13,384 nt of DNA from Bacillota bacterium (GTDB lineage Bacteria; Bacillota; Clostridia; Peptostreptococcales; Anaerovoracaceae), in assembly GCA_019420525.1 (NCBI GenBank), contig JAHZHA010000028.1, forward strand, positions 1 to 13,384. Reading direction: 5' to 3'. This document shows, in pieces, positions 1 to 6,976 of the stretch. Within the stretch, counting starts at the first letter, position 1. Every line of letters starts with the position of its first letter. The translations under genes were made by a program, and so were the position numbers. The notes under the pieces were generated by a model, which had not been told where the DNA came from, did no database searches, and worked only from the letters and a program-made list of their open reading frames with translations.

Positions 1-483
1 TTATTATACGCTATTTCTCGTCAAAAATCAACCATTTGTTGTGACAGAGCCATAATTAAATGTGCGAACCAGGTTAGAATTGATTGCTGTGTAGGAGATA
101 ATGCTTTACTGAGCGAACAACAGATTAAGAATTTTATCGTCAAATCTATTGAAAAAGCAGAAGTCTATGTAAGCGATTCTCAAAAGGAGAATCTTAAGAA
201 AATAAAGGAGAAAAGCAGCAAACTGGCGGGACTCTGCAGGGAAAAAGATCCTACCTTGCTGGATCTTCTGGAGATATTAAAGGGCAGTGAAACAACTGGA
301 GATAGCATAACGGTAAACTTCAACCTTAGTCAAGAGAAGATAGGAGAAATAATCGATAAGATTTTCGAAAAAATCGGTGTCAATGAAAATCAGATAGATA
401 CTGATCTGATTAATAAAGCTAAGACTAAGCTTGCAGGCAAATATACATTTGGTGTTACCATTGATGTTCAAAAGCAGAACTAA
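1..483 (+). CDS. 3' part of an unrecognised protein gene, 5' end outside window
   Basis: The frame beginning at base 1 stays open for 160 codons and ends with TAA at 481-483. It contains no ATG or GTG; the only plausible internal start is TTG at 256, which has no good ribosome binding site, so the real start probably lies left of the window. The first 35 residues hold five cysteines (ICCDR, IKCAN, IDCCVG). The middle is rich in Lys and Glu and probably helical (about residues 45-75). The tail reads NFNLSQEKIGEIIDKIF and ends YTFGVTIDVQKQN. I recognise no family. It is clearly more AT-rich than the genes to its right. It lies 46 bases before the SLH gene on the same strand with no terminator between. 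It could be the end of a larger protein or a decayed gene; a frameshift inside the first 70 bases cannot be excluded. Confidence 0.5.
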   Translation, partial: LLYAISRQKSTICCDRAIIKCANQVRIDCCVGDNALLSEQQIKNFIVKSIEKAEVYVSDSQKENLKKIKEKSSKLAGLCREKDPTLLDLLEILKGSETTGDSITVNFNLSQEKIGEIIDKIFEKIGVNENQIDTDLINKAKTKLAGKYTFGVTIDVQKQN

Positions 484-529
484 TAAAAAATATGATTCGC
501 CTCTATAAATCATGAAAAAGGAGTTTTGG

Positions 530-1645
530 ATGAAAAGAGGAATTTCTGTTGTACTGAGCGCTCTGCTGCTCAGTACAATGTCAGTCGTTCCGTCCATGGC
601 GGCGGAACAGGTATATACCGATGTCCCGGCTGACAGCTGGTATTATGAAGCGGCGTCGTATACCGCGGAGAAGGGGCTGTTCAGCGGAACGGGAAACGGT
701 CAGTTCAGTCCGGACAAGACGATGACCCGGGGCATGTTTGTGACAGTCCTGGGCCGCATGGACGGGGGCGCTGAAAATACGGCTGCAGCCGGCGGCTTTA
801 CCGACGTGGACGCAGACGCGTATTACGCTCCGTACGTCTCCTGGGCATCGGCAAACGGCATTGTCAACGGAACGGGAAACGGCACGTTTTCTCCGGACAG
901 CGACATCAGCCGTGAGCAGATGTGCGCTATCTTCGTACGGTATCTGCGGGATTATCTGAAGCAGGATCTCTCCGACTATCAGGCTTCTGTGGATATTTTC
1001 GCCGATGCTGATGAGATCAGCTCTTGGGCGGTATCCGAAGTGGCGCTGGCTCAGGCCATGGGACTCGTCCAGGGAAGCGATTCGGAGGATGGGATGATAT
1101 TCCGTCCGCAGGCTTCCGTCACCCGTGCGGAGGCCGCAACCATAACTATGCGTTTCGACCAGACGTTTTCTTCTGGTGAGGGAGAGACAGAAGACCCCGG
1201 CGAAGAACCTGAGAATCCGGGAGACACCGATAATCCTGCCGGAGGCGGTGGCGGCGGAACCGTTCCGGATGATGATCAGCCTGAATATACAGAGGAAGAA
1301 ATCGCCGAAGAGGCTTTAGTTGCCAGCTATATAGAAAGCATGTGCAGCAACTATGACAGATTTCCTTCTTCTATGCAGGGACCTGACGTCGATCCGGATG
1401 TGAAAGAATGCCTGGGAATACTGATCGGCAGCCTGAAGGATGTTCTGCAGAAACGGGAAAGCGGAGTTTTCATGTCTTCCGATTATGTGATGCAGACTTA
1501 TGCAGATGAGATCTCCGAATTCAAGAGTATATTCAATAGTCTGGATGACGAACAGATGGCTGAATTACGAGGTAAAGTACTTCTGCTGACAAATGAAAGA
1601 GAGGCTTATTACGTACTGGATTATTTCGGAATAACCAGTATATAG
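530..1645 (+). CDS. Secreted SLH-domain surface protein with unknown C-terminal domain
   Basis: A 371-residue exported protein predicted to be held at the cell wall. ATG 530 is preferred over the in-frame ATG at 512 because AAAAAGGAG (515-523) sits 6 bases upstream of 530, while 512 has no ribosome binding site. Residues 1-24 form a signal peptide (MKRG, hydrophobic core, cleavage near SMA-AEQ). Three SLH repeats follow, at about 27-80, 88-143 and 153-211, each ending in a TRAE-like motif (MTRGM, ISREQ, VTRAE). Residues 214-252 are an acidic, Pro/Gly-rich linker with six glycines in a row. Residues 253-371 are a charged, probably helical domain with Cys at 272 and 294 that I do not recognise. 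SLH repeats in known proteins bind pyruvylated secondary cell-wall polysaccharide. The gene precedes the adaptor gene by 66 bases, so it may be the first gene of the polysaccharide operon. The SLH call is firm; the role of the C-terminal domain is unknown. Confidence 0.9.
   Translation: MKRGISVVLSALLLSTMSVVPSMAAEQVYTDVPADSWYYEAASYTAEKGLFSGTGNGQFSPDKTMTRGMFVTVLGRMDGGAENTAAAGGFTDVDADAYYAPYVSWASANGIVNGTGNGTFSPDSDISREQMCAIFVRYLRDYLKQDLSDYQASVDIFADADEISSWAVSEVALAQAMGLVQGSDSEDGMIFRPQASVTRAEAATITMRFDQTFSSGEGETEDPGEEPENPGDTDNPAGGGGGGTVPDDDQPEYTEEEIAEEALVASYIESMCSNYDRFPSSMQGPDVDPDVKECLGILIGSLKDVLQKRESGVFMSSDYVMQTYADEISEFKSIFNSLDDEQMAELRGKVLLLTNEREAYYVLDYFGITSI
549..578 (+). repeat. Perfect 11-bp inverted repeat inside the signal-peptide codons
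   Basis: TTGTACTGAGC (549-559) and GCTCAGTACAA (568-578) are exact reverse complements around an 8-base loop. Two G-U pairs could extend the stem to 13 pairs. It covers about codons 7-17 of the SLH gene. There is no U-run after it, so it is not an ordinary terminator. It could slow translation initiation, act as an RNA protein-binding site near the start of the operon, or be a coincidence of Leu/Ser codons. Confidence 0.6.
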
Positions 1646-1711
1646 TTTCATCGGTATTCAGAAAATGAAGCGGCAAAAATAAGGCAATGAGAAGGGAATA
1701 AACAGAGTTTT

Positions 1712-2488
1712 ATGCAAAATGAGCAGGAAAAGTATATAGAGATCGACCTGATGCAGCTTCTGACTGCGATATGGAGGAAACTCTGGATTGTCGTACTGGC
1801 GGCGGTTTTTACCGCCGCCGCAGTATTCGGATTCACTTATTTCGCGATAACGCCTGTGTATCAGGCGGAATCCATGCTGTACGTCAACAACAACAAATCG
1901 GCGGCAGATTCTCAGACGATTTCTGCGGCGGATCTGACGGCGGCTCAGAGTCTGACGGAGACGTTTACCGTCGTTTTAAACAGCAGAGCCGTTCTCGAAG
2001 AGACGGCGAAGCAGGCAGGATTCAAAGAGAGCATCAAACAGCTGTCTTCGATGATTACATCCTCTTCGGTGAATGAAACCGAGATGATACGCATCACCGT
2101 GTCGTCCACCGATCCGAAGGAAGCGGCAGAGCTGGCAAATGCTGCGGCCACGGTATCTTCCGCTAAAATGATGGAGACGGTAGAGGGAAGTTCTGTCAAA
2201 GTGATAGACAGTGCTGTAGTGCCGGAAGAACCGTCATCACCGGATTATATGAAAAATACGGTAATCGGTTTTCTGCTGGGTCTGCTGATCAGTATAGCTG
2301 TCATCGTACTCATGGATCTGAAAGATACGTCGATCCGGTCGGACAGTCAGCTGAGCGATATGTTTGAGGACATACCTGTTCTTGCGGTTATTCCGCTTCC
2401 GAACGGAAAGGCGGGAAAAAAGCGTTCGGACAGGTACGGCTATTATCAGAGTGCGGATTCGACCGGCAAAACGGATGATAAGCGCTGA
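1712..2488 (+). CDS. cpsC: Wzz/CpsC-type polysaccharide chain-length and kinase adaptor protein
   Basis: A 258-residue membrane protein of the Wzz/YveK/CpsC family (polysaccharide co-polymerase 2). It has a short cytoplasmic N-terminus (EIDLMQLLTAIWRK), a first membrane helix at about 24-46, an extracytoplasmic region at 47-182 beginning TPVYQAESMLYV, and a second helix at about 184-202 preceded by the Pro-rich segment EEPSSPDYMKN. The cytoplasmic tail, about 203-258, is where such adaptors contact and activate the BY-kinase. In Firmicutes the adaptor and the kinase are separate proteins, and the kinase is the next gene here. Known roles are control of polymer length and export and stimulation of kinase autophosphorylation. 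The putative Shine-Dalgarno GAAGGGA (1691-1697) is 14 bases from the ATG, longer than usual, so initiation may be modest. Family assignment is confident; the polymer it serves is unknown. Confidence 0.9.
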   Translation: MQNEQEKYIEIDLMQLLTAIWRKLWIVVLAAVFTAAAVFGFTYFAITPVYQAESMLYVNNNKSAADSQTISAADLTAAQSLTETFTVVLNSRAVLEETAKQAGFKESIKQLSSMITSSSVNETEMIRITVSSTDPKEAAELANAAATVSSAKMMETVEGSSVKVIDSAVVPEEPSSPDYMKNTVIGFLLGLLISIAVIVLMDLKDTSIRSDSQLSDMFEDIPVLAVIPLPNGKAGKKRSDRYGYYQSADSTGKTDDKR

Positions 2489-2556
2489 CGCACGGAAGGT
2501 GAGTCGGCAGCTGATATCCTTATTAATACGATGTTTTTATGAAGGAGTTATTGATC

Positions 2557-3330
2557 GTGAAGGCATTTTTCAGAAAGAAATCCCGGGACAGCGGAGAGAA
2601 AAACAGAACGGCCGGCGAAGAAGAATTCATTTTAGTCGGAAAAAACGCGTCGTTTGCGGTTACGGAGGCATATAAAACTCTCAGAACGAACGTCATGTTT
2701 TCACTGCCTGCAGAGGAAAACAGAGGCAGGCTGATCGGAGTGACCAGTGTGTCGAAGGGCGAAGGAAAAAGCACCAATACGATAAATCTCGCGCTCTCCA
2801 TCGCCGAACTGGGAAAAAAGGTACTTTTCCTGGATTGTGATCTGCGACTGTCTGCCATGGGAGAAAGACTGAATCTTCCGGCATCTCCGGGGCTGTCCAA
2901 TGCTCTGGTGGGACTCGCCGGATATGAGGACATCGTCCATCCGTATGAAGATACTGGACTCGATGTCATTCTGGCAGGAGAATTTCCGCCGAATCCTTCG
3001 GAGATTCTGGAATCGCCGAAGATGGCGGAATTTTGCAGAAGTATGGCCGAAAGGTACGATTATGTCATAATCGATTTGCCTCCTGTGGGTGTCGTTTCGG
3101 ATGCGATGATCGTTTCTCGCTATATTGACGGTGTGATCATGGTGGTCCGTCAGGAACACTGCGCGGGACGGGATCTGAGAGAAGCAGTGAGACAGCTTAA
3201 TTTTATCAATGCAAAGATATTGGGATTTATCTTCTGTGACCACACGGAAAAGAGGGGCGGAAGATACGGTAAGTATGGTAAGTATGGCAAATATGGCTCA
3301 TACGGGGAATACGGAGGCTATGGATCCTGA
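2557..3330 (+). CDS. cpsD: CpsD/CapB-type cytoplasmic BY-kinase (protein tyrosine kinase)
   Basis: A bacterial tyrosine kinase that autophosphorylates its C-terminal tyrosine cluster when activated by the membrane adaptor. GTG 2557 is chosen because GAAGGAG (2541-2547) lies 9 bases upstream; the in-frame ATG at 2539 overlaps that site and has none of its own. The protein is 257 residues, normal for the family. Visible motifs, numbered from GTG: the EAYKTLRTN segment near residue 40, Walker A SKGEGKST ending at residue 73, Walker A' LFLDCDLRL around 93-95, and Walker B VIIDLPPVG with Asp at 173. The tail at 235-255 is seven G-X-Y units. A cysteine replaces the usual small residue in the Walker A' core (DCD rather than DAD). 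It lies between its adaptor and its phosphatase, the canonical arrangement, 68 bases after the adaptor stop. Confidence in function is high. Confidence 0.93.
   Translation: MKAFFRKKSRDSGEKNRTAGEEEFILVGKNASFAVTEAYKTLRTNVMFSLPAEENRGRLIGVTSVSKGEGKSTNTINLALSIAELGKKVLFLDCDLRLSAMGERLNLPASPGLSNALVGLAGYEDIVHPYEDTGLDVILAGEFPPNPSEILESPKMAEFCRSMAERYDYVIIDLPPVGVVSDAMIVSRYIDGVIMVVRQEHCAGRDLREAVRQLNFINAKILGFIFCDHTEKRGGRYGKYGKYGKYGSYGEYGGYGS
3259..3321 (+). repeat. 9-bp tandem coding repeat, seven G-X-Y units
   Basis: Seven consecutive 9-base units encode Gly-X-Tyr, with X being Arg, Lys, Lys, Lys, Ser, Glu, Gly in order. Two units are identical at DNA level (GGTAAGTAT) and the next is close (GGCAAATAT). 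They form the tyrosine cluster that BY-kinases autophosphorylate. Near-identical neighbours make copy-number change by slippage plausible. Confidence 0.9.
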
Positions 3331-3406
3331 CGTCTCAATTTTTGAAATGACGGCGATTTTACTGAAGAGAGGATTCCGATAGCAGAAATGACAAAGGAGG
3401 ATGTAA

Positions 3407-4126
3407 GTGGTTGATTTTCATACACATATTCTTCCCAAAATGGATGATGGAAGCCGTGGGACGGAAGAATCTCTGAAGATGCTGAAATTGAGCGCGTCAC
3501 AGGGCATAGATACAGTTATGCTGACGTCTCATTATTATGCAGAGCAGGAATCTCCTGATGAATTTCTGAAGAGAAGGAAGGCGTCATGGGAAAGACTGCA
3601 GGAGGCTATCGGAGAAAGCGGGGAAACAGGATTTCCTGAACTGTATCCCGGTGCAGAGGTTAAGTTATTTTACGGCATTTCAGGAGTTGAACAATTGCAG
3701 CGTCTGGATCTCGCTGGAACGGGCTTCATACTCCTCGAAATGCCTTTTTCAGAATGGTCTGATAAAGTATTCCGTGAGCTGAGATCTATCATTTCTCAGG
3801 GAATGCACCCGATTATAGCACATGTCGAGCGGTATCTGAAAATACAGCAGAATACGGATAATATCGAGCGGCTTATGGATATGGATGTGCTGATTCAGGC
3901 CAATGCGGAATTTTTCCTGGAAGGTTTTTTTAATAAGCGCAGAGCGCTGCACATGCTGCAGGAGGGTAATATTCATCTGTTGGGTTCAGACTGTCATAAT
4001 CTGACCTCCCGTCCTCCGAATCTTGGAGATGCTGTGCAGCTGATCCGGGGGAAGCTGGGAGAAGACTGTATAGACAGGATCGTCCGGCGCGGGCACCGGA
4101 TTCTGGAAAATGCCCGGATAGAATAA
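3407..4126 (+). CDS. cpsB: CpsB/YwqE-type PHP-family tyrosine-protein phosphatase
   Basis: A 239-residue metal-dependent phosphatase expected to remove phosphate from the tyrosine tail of the preceding kinase. It starts at GTG 3407 with AAAGGAGG (3393-3400) 6 bases upstream. PHP metal-ligand motifs are all visible: DFHTHILP (His5, His7), MDDGS, TSHYY with His42, GAEV with Glu84, IIAHVERY with His139, and LGSDCHN with Asp195 and His197. These match the trinuclear-metal site of pneumococcal CpsB and Bacillus YwqE, and the length is close to theirs. The protein is cytoplasmic; no signal peptide or membrane segment is present. It sits 76 bases after the kinase and 150 bases before the dehydratase, the largest gap inside the module. 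Catalytic residues look complete, so it is likely active. Confidence 0.93.
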   Translation: MVDFHTHILPKMDDGSRGTEESLKMLKLSASQGIDTVMLTSHYYAEQESPDEFLKRRKASWERLQEAIGESGETGFPELYPGAEVKLFYGISGVEQLQRLDLAGTGFILLEMPFSEWSDKVFRELRSIISQGMHPIIAHVERYLKIQQNTDNIERLMDMDVLIQANAEFFLEGFFNKRRALHMLQEGNIHLLGSDCHNLTSRPPNLGDAVQLIRGKLGEDCIDRIVRRGHRILENARIE

Positions 4127-4174
4127 GAATAAGAAAAAACTTTTGATATAGATTGTAAAATGTCTGGAAAAAAG

Positions 4175-4217
4175 TTTTGTATATTTCCGGATCTGTTCGT
4201 ACGGAAGTTATACAAAA
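4175..4217 (+). promoter_or_regulatory. Intergenic RNA hairpin upstream of the dehydratase gene
   Basis: TTTTGTATATTTCCG (4175-4189) can pair with the complementary stretch 4202-4217, leaving one bulged T (4208) and a 12-base loop, GATCTGTTCGTA. This gives a 15-pair stem including one G-U pair. It is the main structure in the 150-base gap between the phosphatase and dehydratase genes. Its left arm overlaps a second possible arm: AAAACTTTT (4136-4144) pairs with AAAAGTTTT (4170-4178), so the two stems exclude each other. No U-run follows. TATAAT at 4227-4232 could be a -10 element but lacks a convincing -35. A regulatory role is inferred. Confidence 0.45.
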
Positions 4218-4276
4218 TATAAAATATATAATAAATTTTATGAAAAGATATTTGTTTTGGAGAGGAGAGAGGAGTA

Positions 4277-6259
4277 GTGCGTACAGAAATAAAAATAACA
4301 AGAGGAGTTCGGAAAACTCTGCTTGTCATATTCGACCTGTTCAGTATGGCAGTCTCTTCTTATGGAGCATTATTTCTCAGGTTTAACGGTGAGATAGCGG
4401 AACCGTATCTCGACCATTTGAGGGATGTTCTGCTTCCTTTGTTTGCGGCGGGAATTTTCATCTTTGCGGCATTTTGGATGTACCGGAGTCTGTGGCAGTT
4501 TGCTTCCATGCTGGAGCTGCGGAATCTGATCCTTGCTTCGGCGGCCTGCAGCGGGGTCTACTGTCTTATCTGCGAAATATCCGGAAGAACAATGCCGAAA
4601 ACGTGTTATATCATTTTTTTCCTTCTGCTGACGATGATGCTTTGCGGAAGCCGGTTTTTTTACCGTCTGTTCCGCATGCTGAAAAGAATCGCCGGCGATC
4701 TCAGGGTCAGAATAAATGAACCGGGAGAACGGGTGATTATCGTGGGCGCCGGAGCGGCAGGCGAAAAGGTTCTGAGAGAGATCAGGACGACCTCGGATGT
4801 ACATAAGAAGGTGGTCTGCTTTATCGATGACGATCCTGAAAAATGGGGACGTGTCGTACACGGCGTGAAGATCTGGGGCGGCAGAAAGAGAATTCCCGAA
4901 GCGGTCCGGAAACTGAATGCTGAGGAGATACTGGTGGCGATGCCTTCTGTCGACCGGAAGGAGCAGGCGGATATTCTCAGGATATGCAACGATACGAAAT
5001 GCAAGATCAAAAAACTTCCGGGAATCTATCAGATGATTAACGAAGACGTACATATCAGCGATTTCAGAGAGGTAGACATACAGGATCTTCTGGGAAGGGA
5101 TCCCATCGAGGTCAATCTGGAAGAGATCATGGAATATGTGACGGACAAGGTAGTCATGGTAACCGGCGGCGGTGGCTCCATCGGAAGTGAGATATGCCGT
5201 CAGATTGCGGCAAACAGGCCGAAAAGTCTGATTATCGTGGATATTTATGAGAATAATGCTTATGATATTCAGCAGGAACTGAAACGCAATTATCCGCAGC
5301 TGGATCTGAAGATAATGATCGCTTCCGTGCGGAACGCGAAGAAGATGGACAAGCTGTTCGAAACGTATCGTCCGGAGATCGTCTATCATGCGGCTGCGCA
5401 CAAGCACGTGCCTCTGATGGAAGATTCACCGAATGAAGCGGTGAAAAACAATGTATTCGGAACGCTGAATGTGGTAAAGGCTGCGGATAAATACGGCACA
5501 AAGCGGTTTATCATGATTTCCACCGATAAGGCCGTAAATCCTACAAATGTGATGGGGGCCACGAAGCGCATCTGTGAAATGATCATTCAGGCTTTCGACA
5601 AGAGGTCGGAGACGGATTATGTTGCAGTGCGGTTCGGCAACGTGCTGGGTTCAAACGGATCGGTTATTCCTCTTTTTGAAAAGCAGATCCGCGAAGGGGG
5701 CCCGGTGACGGTGACACATCCGGATATCATCCGTTATTTCATGACGATTCCGGAAGCCGTCTCTCTGGTGCTTCAGGCGGGAGCTTATGCCAAAGGCGGG
5801 GAAATCTTTGTTCTGGATATGGGAGAACCTGTACGCATCGCCGATATGGCGAAAAATCTCATCAAGCTTTCGGGACTTGAACCGGATGTGGATATTAAGA
5901 TCGAGTATACGGGTCTCCGTCCGGGGGAAAAACTCTATGAAGAGCTGTTGATGGAAGAAGAGGGACTGCAGGATACTCCGAATCATACGATTCATATCGG
6001 GAAACCTATCGAGATGGACGAGGAAGATTTCTTCCGGCGCCTGGATCAGCTGGAGAAGGAAGCGTATGGCGAATCCGACAGGATCAGGGATCTTGTAAAG
6101 GAGATGGTACCGACTTATCAGTATCATGCACCGGGAGATCAGCAGGTTGAAGATACTGACAGTCTTCCCGAAGAGATCGATGTGGATATAGAGGCTGTCG
6201 CCGAAGAAATCAGAAAGGAGAATGAATCGCAGGAAATTTCCGGGAGGCAGGCAGTATAG
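4277..6259 (+). CDS. capD: Membrane NDP-sugar 4,6-dehydratase, CapD/PglF/WbpM type
   Basis: A 660-residue polytopic enzyme that converts a UDP-sugar, most often UDP-GlcNAc, to the 4-keto-6-deoxy intermediate used for di-N-acetylbacillosamine, QuiNAc or FucNAc. It begins at GTG 4277 with an AGGAGA site about 9 bases upstream. Four membrane helices lie at about 13-35, 50-69, 83-100 and 109-129. A first Rossmann-like domain follows (VIIVGAGAAGE, 153-163), then the catalytic SDR domain with VTGGGGSIGSE at 295-305. The active-site segment STDKAVNPTNVMGATK (415-430) has Asp417, Lys418 and Met426; this Thr-Asp-Lys plus Met pattern is that of PglF-type long dehydratases rather than short FlaA1-type enzymes, which use Tyr. 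The C-terminal 45 residues are an acidic extension of unknown role. It is separated by 21 bases from the LoaP-like gene. The exact sugar product cannot be read from the sequence. Confidence 0.92.
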   Translation: MRTEIKITRGVRKTLLVIFDLFSMAVSSYGALFLRFNGEIAEPYLDHLRDVLLPLFAAGIFIFAAFWMYRSLWQFASMLELRNLILASAACSGVYCLICEISGRTMPKTCYIIFFLLLTMMLCGSRFFYRLFRMLKRIAGDLRVRINEPGERVIIVGAGAAGEKVLREIRTTSDVHKKVVCFIDDDPEKWGRVVHGVKIWGGRKRIPEAVRKLNAEEILVAMPSVDRKEQADILRICNDTKCKIKKLPGIYQMINEDVHISDFREVDIQDLLGRDPIEVNLEEIMEYVTDKVVMVTGGGGSIGSEICRQIAANRPKSLIIVDIYENNAYDIQQELKRNYPQLDLKIMIASVRNAKKMDKLFETYRPEIVYHAAAHKHVPLMEDSPNEAVKNNVFGTLNVVKAADKYGTKRFIMISTDKAVNPTNVMGATKRICEMIIQAFDKRSETDYVAVRFGNVLGSNGSVIPLFEKQIREGGPVTVTHPDIIRYFMTIPEAVSLVLQAGAYAKGGEIFVLDMGEPVRIADMAKNLIKLSGLEPDVDIKIEYTGLRPGEKLYEELLMEEEGLQDTPNHTIHIGKPIEMDEEDFFRRLDQLEKEAYGESDRIRDLVKEMVPTYQYHAPGDQQVEDTDSLPEEIDVDIEAVAEEIRKENESQEISGRQAV

Positions 6260-6280
6260 AAAATTAAAGGAGCGTTTTGT

Positions 6281-6853
6281 ATGTGGTTTGCGATACAGAC
6301 CATGACAGGCAGAGAACAGGAGATGATCGATCTGCTCGTCGATCTGGCAGACAGACAGAGCTACCATCGGGTGTTTTTTATCAGGCGGGAGACCGTCTGG
6401 AGAAGAGAAGGCAGATGTATTGTCCATACGGAAGCGCTGTTCCCGGGATACGTTTTTGTCGAATCGGACGATCCTGAAAAGCTGTATATGGAGTTGAAGA
6501 AAATTCCGAAATTCTCGAAGATGCTGGGAAAAGAAGAGATAACCGGCGGAGCGGACGATGACGGAATTCTGTTTCACAATGTCAGTCCGGACGAACAGGA
6601 ATTTCTGGAGAATCTGATCGATGGAAATGAAGACTGTGTCGTGCGTCTGTCGACGATAGAACTCGATGATAACAGTAATATCATTCGGTGTGAAGGGCCT
6701 CTGCGTCATTATCAGGATAAGATCGTAAAAAAGAGAGTACGTCTGCGTTACGTGATGATACGCATTTCTCTGCTGGGGAGAACCCGGGATATCAAACTGG
6801 GGATCCGAATCCAAAAAGAGCGGATGCTGAATATGCTGGATATGGCAGACTGA
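6281..6853 (+). CDS. loaP: LoaP/UpxY-type specialised NusG paralogue (transcription antiterminator)
   Basis: A 190-residue NusG-like protein. ATG 6281 has AAAGGAG (6266-6272) 8 bases upstream. The NGN domain is residues 1-85 (MWFAIQTMTGREQE, then LFPGYVFVESDDPEKLYMELKKIPKFSKMLG), with the FPGYVF signature of NusG proteins. A linker of about 86-130 precedes a KOW-like domain at about 132-180 (IIRCEGPLRHYQDKIVKK, then IRISLLGRTRDIKLGIRI). The FSKMLG and LLGRTRDIKLG segments resemble LoaP, which promotes processive readthrough of long polysaccharide and antibiotic operons in Firmicutes and recognises an RNA hairpin in the leader. It is co-directional with the polysaccharide genes, 21 bases after the dehydratase. 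Unusually it is the last gene before a strong terminator, whereas such regulators are commonly first in their operon. General NusG is excluded by length and by the degenerate KOW. Confidence 0.85.
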   Translation: MWFAIQTMTGREQEMIDLLVDLADRQSYHRVFFIRRETVWRREGRCIVHTEALFPGYVFVESDDPEKLYMELKKIPKFSKMLGKEEITGGADDDGILFHNVSPDEQEFLENLIDGNEDCVVRLSTIELDDNSNIIRCEGPLRHYQDKIVKKRVRLRYVMIRISLLGRTRDIKLGIRIQKERMLNMLDMAD

Positions 6854-6923
6854 ATTGCATTAAAGGCGGACAGATTCTCAGACAGTGAAGCAAGTGCTGA
6901 AATTAATAACATGACAGAACGGT

Positions 6924-6963
6924 AAAAAACGCCGGCGGAGATTGTCTCCGCACGGCGTTTTTT
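6924..6963. terminator. Strong bidirectional intrinsic terminator between loaP and mgtE
   Basis: AAAAAACGCCG-GCGGAGA (6924-6941) pairs with TCTCCGC, one extra A, and CGGCGTTTTTT (6945-6963), with loop TTG. The 18-pair stem has A-runs on one side and T-runs on the other, so it can stop transcription from both the polysaccharide module and the convergent mgtE gene. It lies 70 bases past the loaP stop and 13 bases past the mgtE stop. Confidence 0.93.
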
Positions 6964-6976
6964 CTGTATGCAGTTT

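Noticed and set aside
484..514. ATGATT/AATCAT hairpin (492-513) and possible -10 TATGAT (491-496) before the SLH gene
   Set aside because: The stem is only 6 bp without a U-run, and no -35 hexamer fits; neither a terminator nor a promoter can be supported.
4090..4116. CGGGCA/TGCCCG inverted repeat at the end of the phosphatase gene
   Set aside because: Six pairs with a 15-base loop, inside the coding region and without a U-run; not a credible terminator.
4370..5407. Long minus-strand frame opposite the dehydratase gene
   Set aside because: His/Arg-rich antisense shadow of a clearly identified coding frame, with no family features.
5651..6814. 387-codon minus-strand frame across the capD-loaP junction
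   Set aside because: Antisense of two well-supported genes; no domain recognised, and it crosses a gene boundary.
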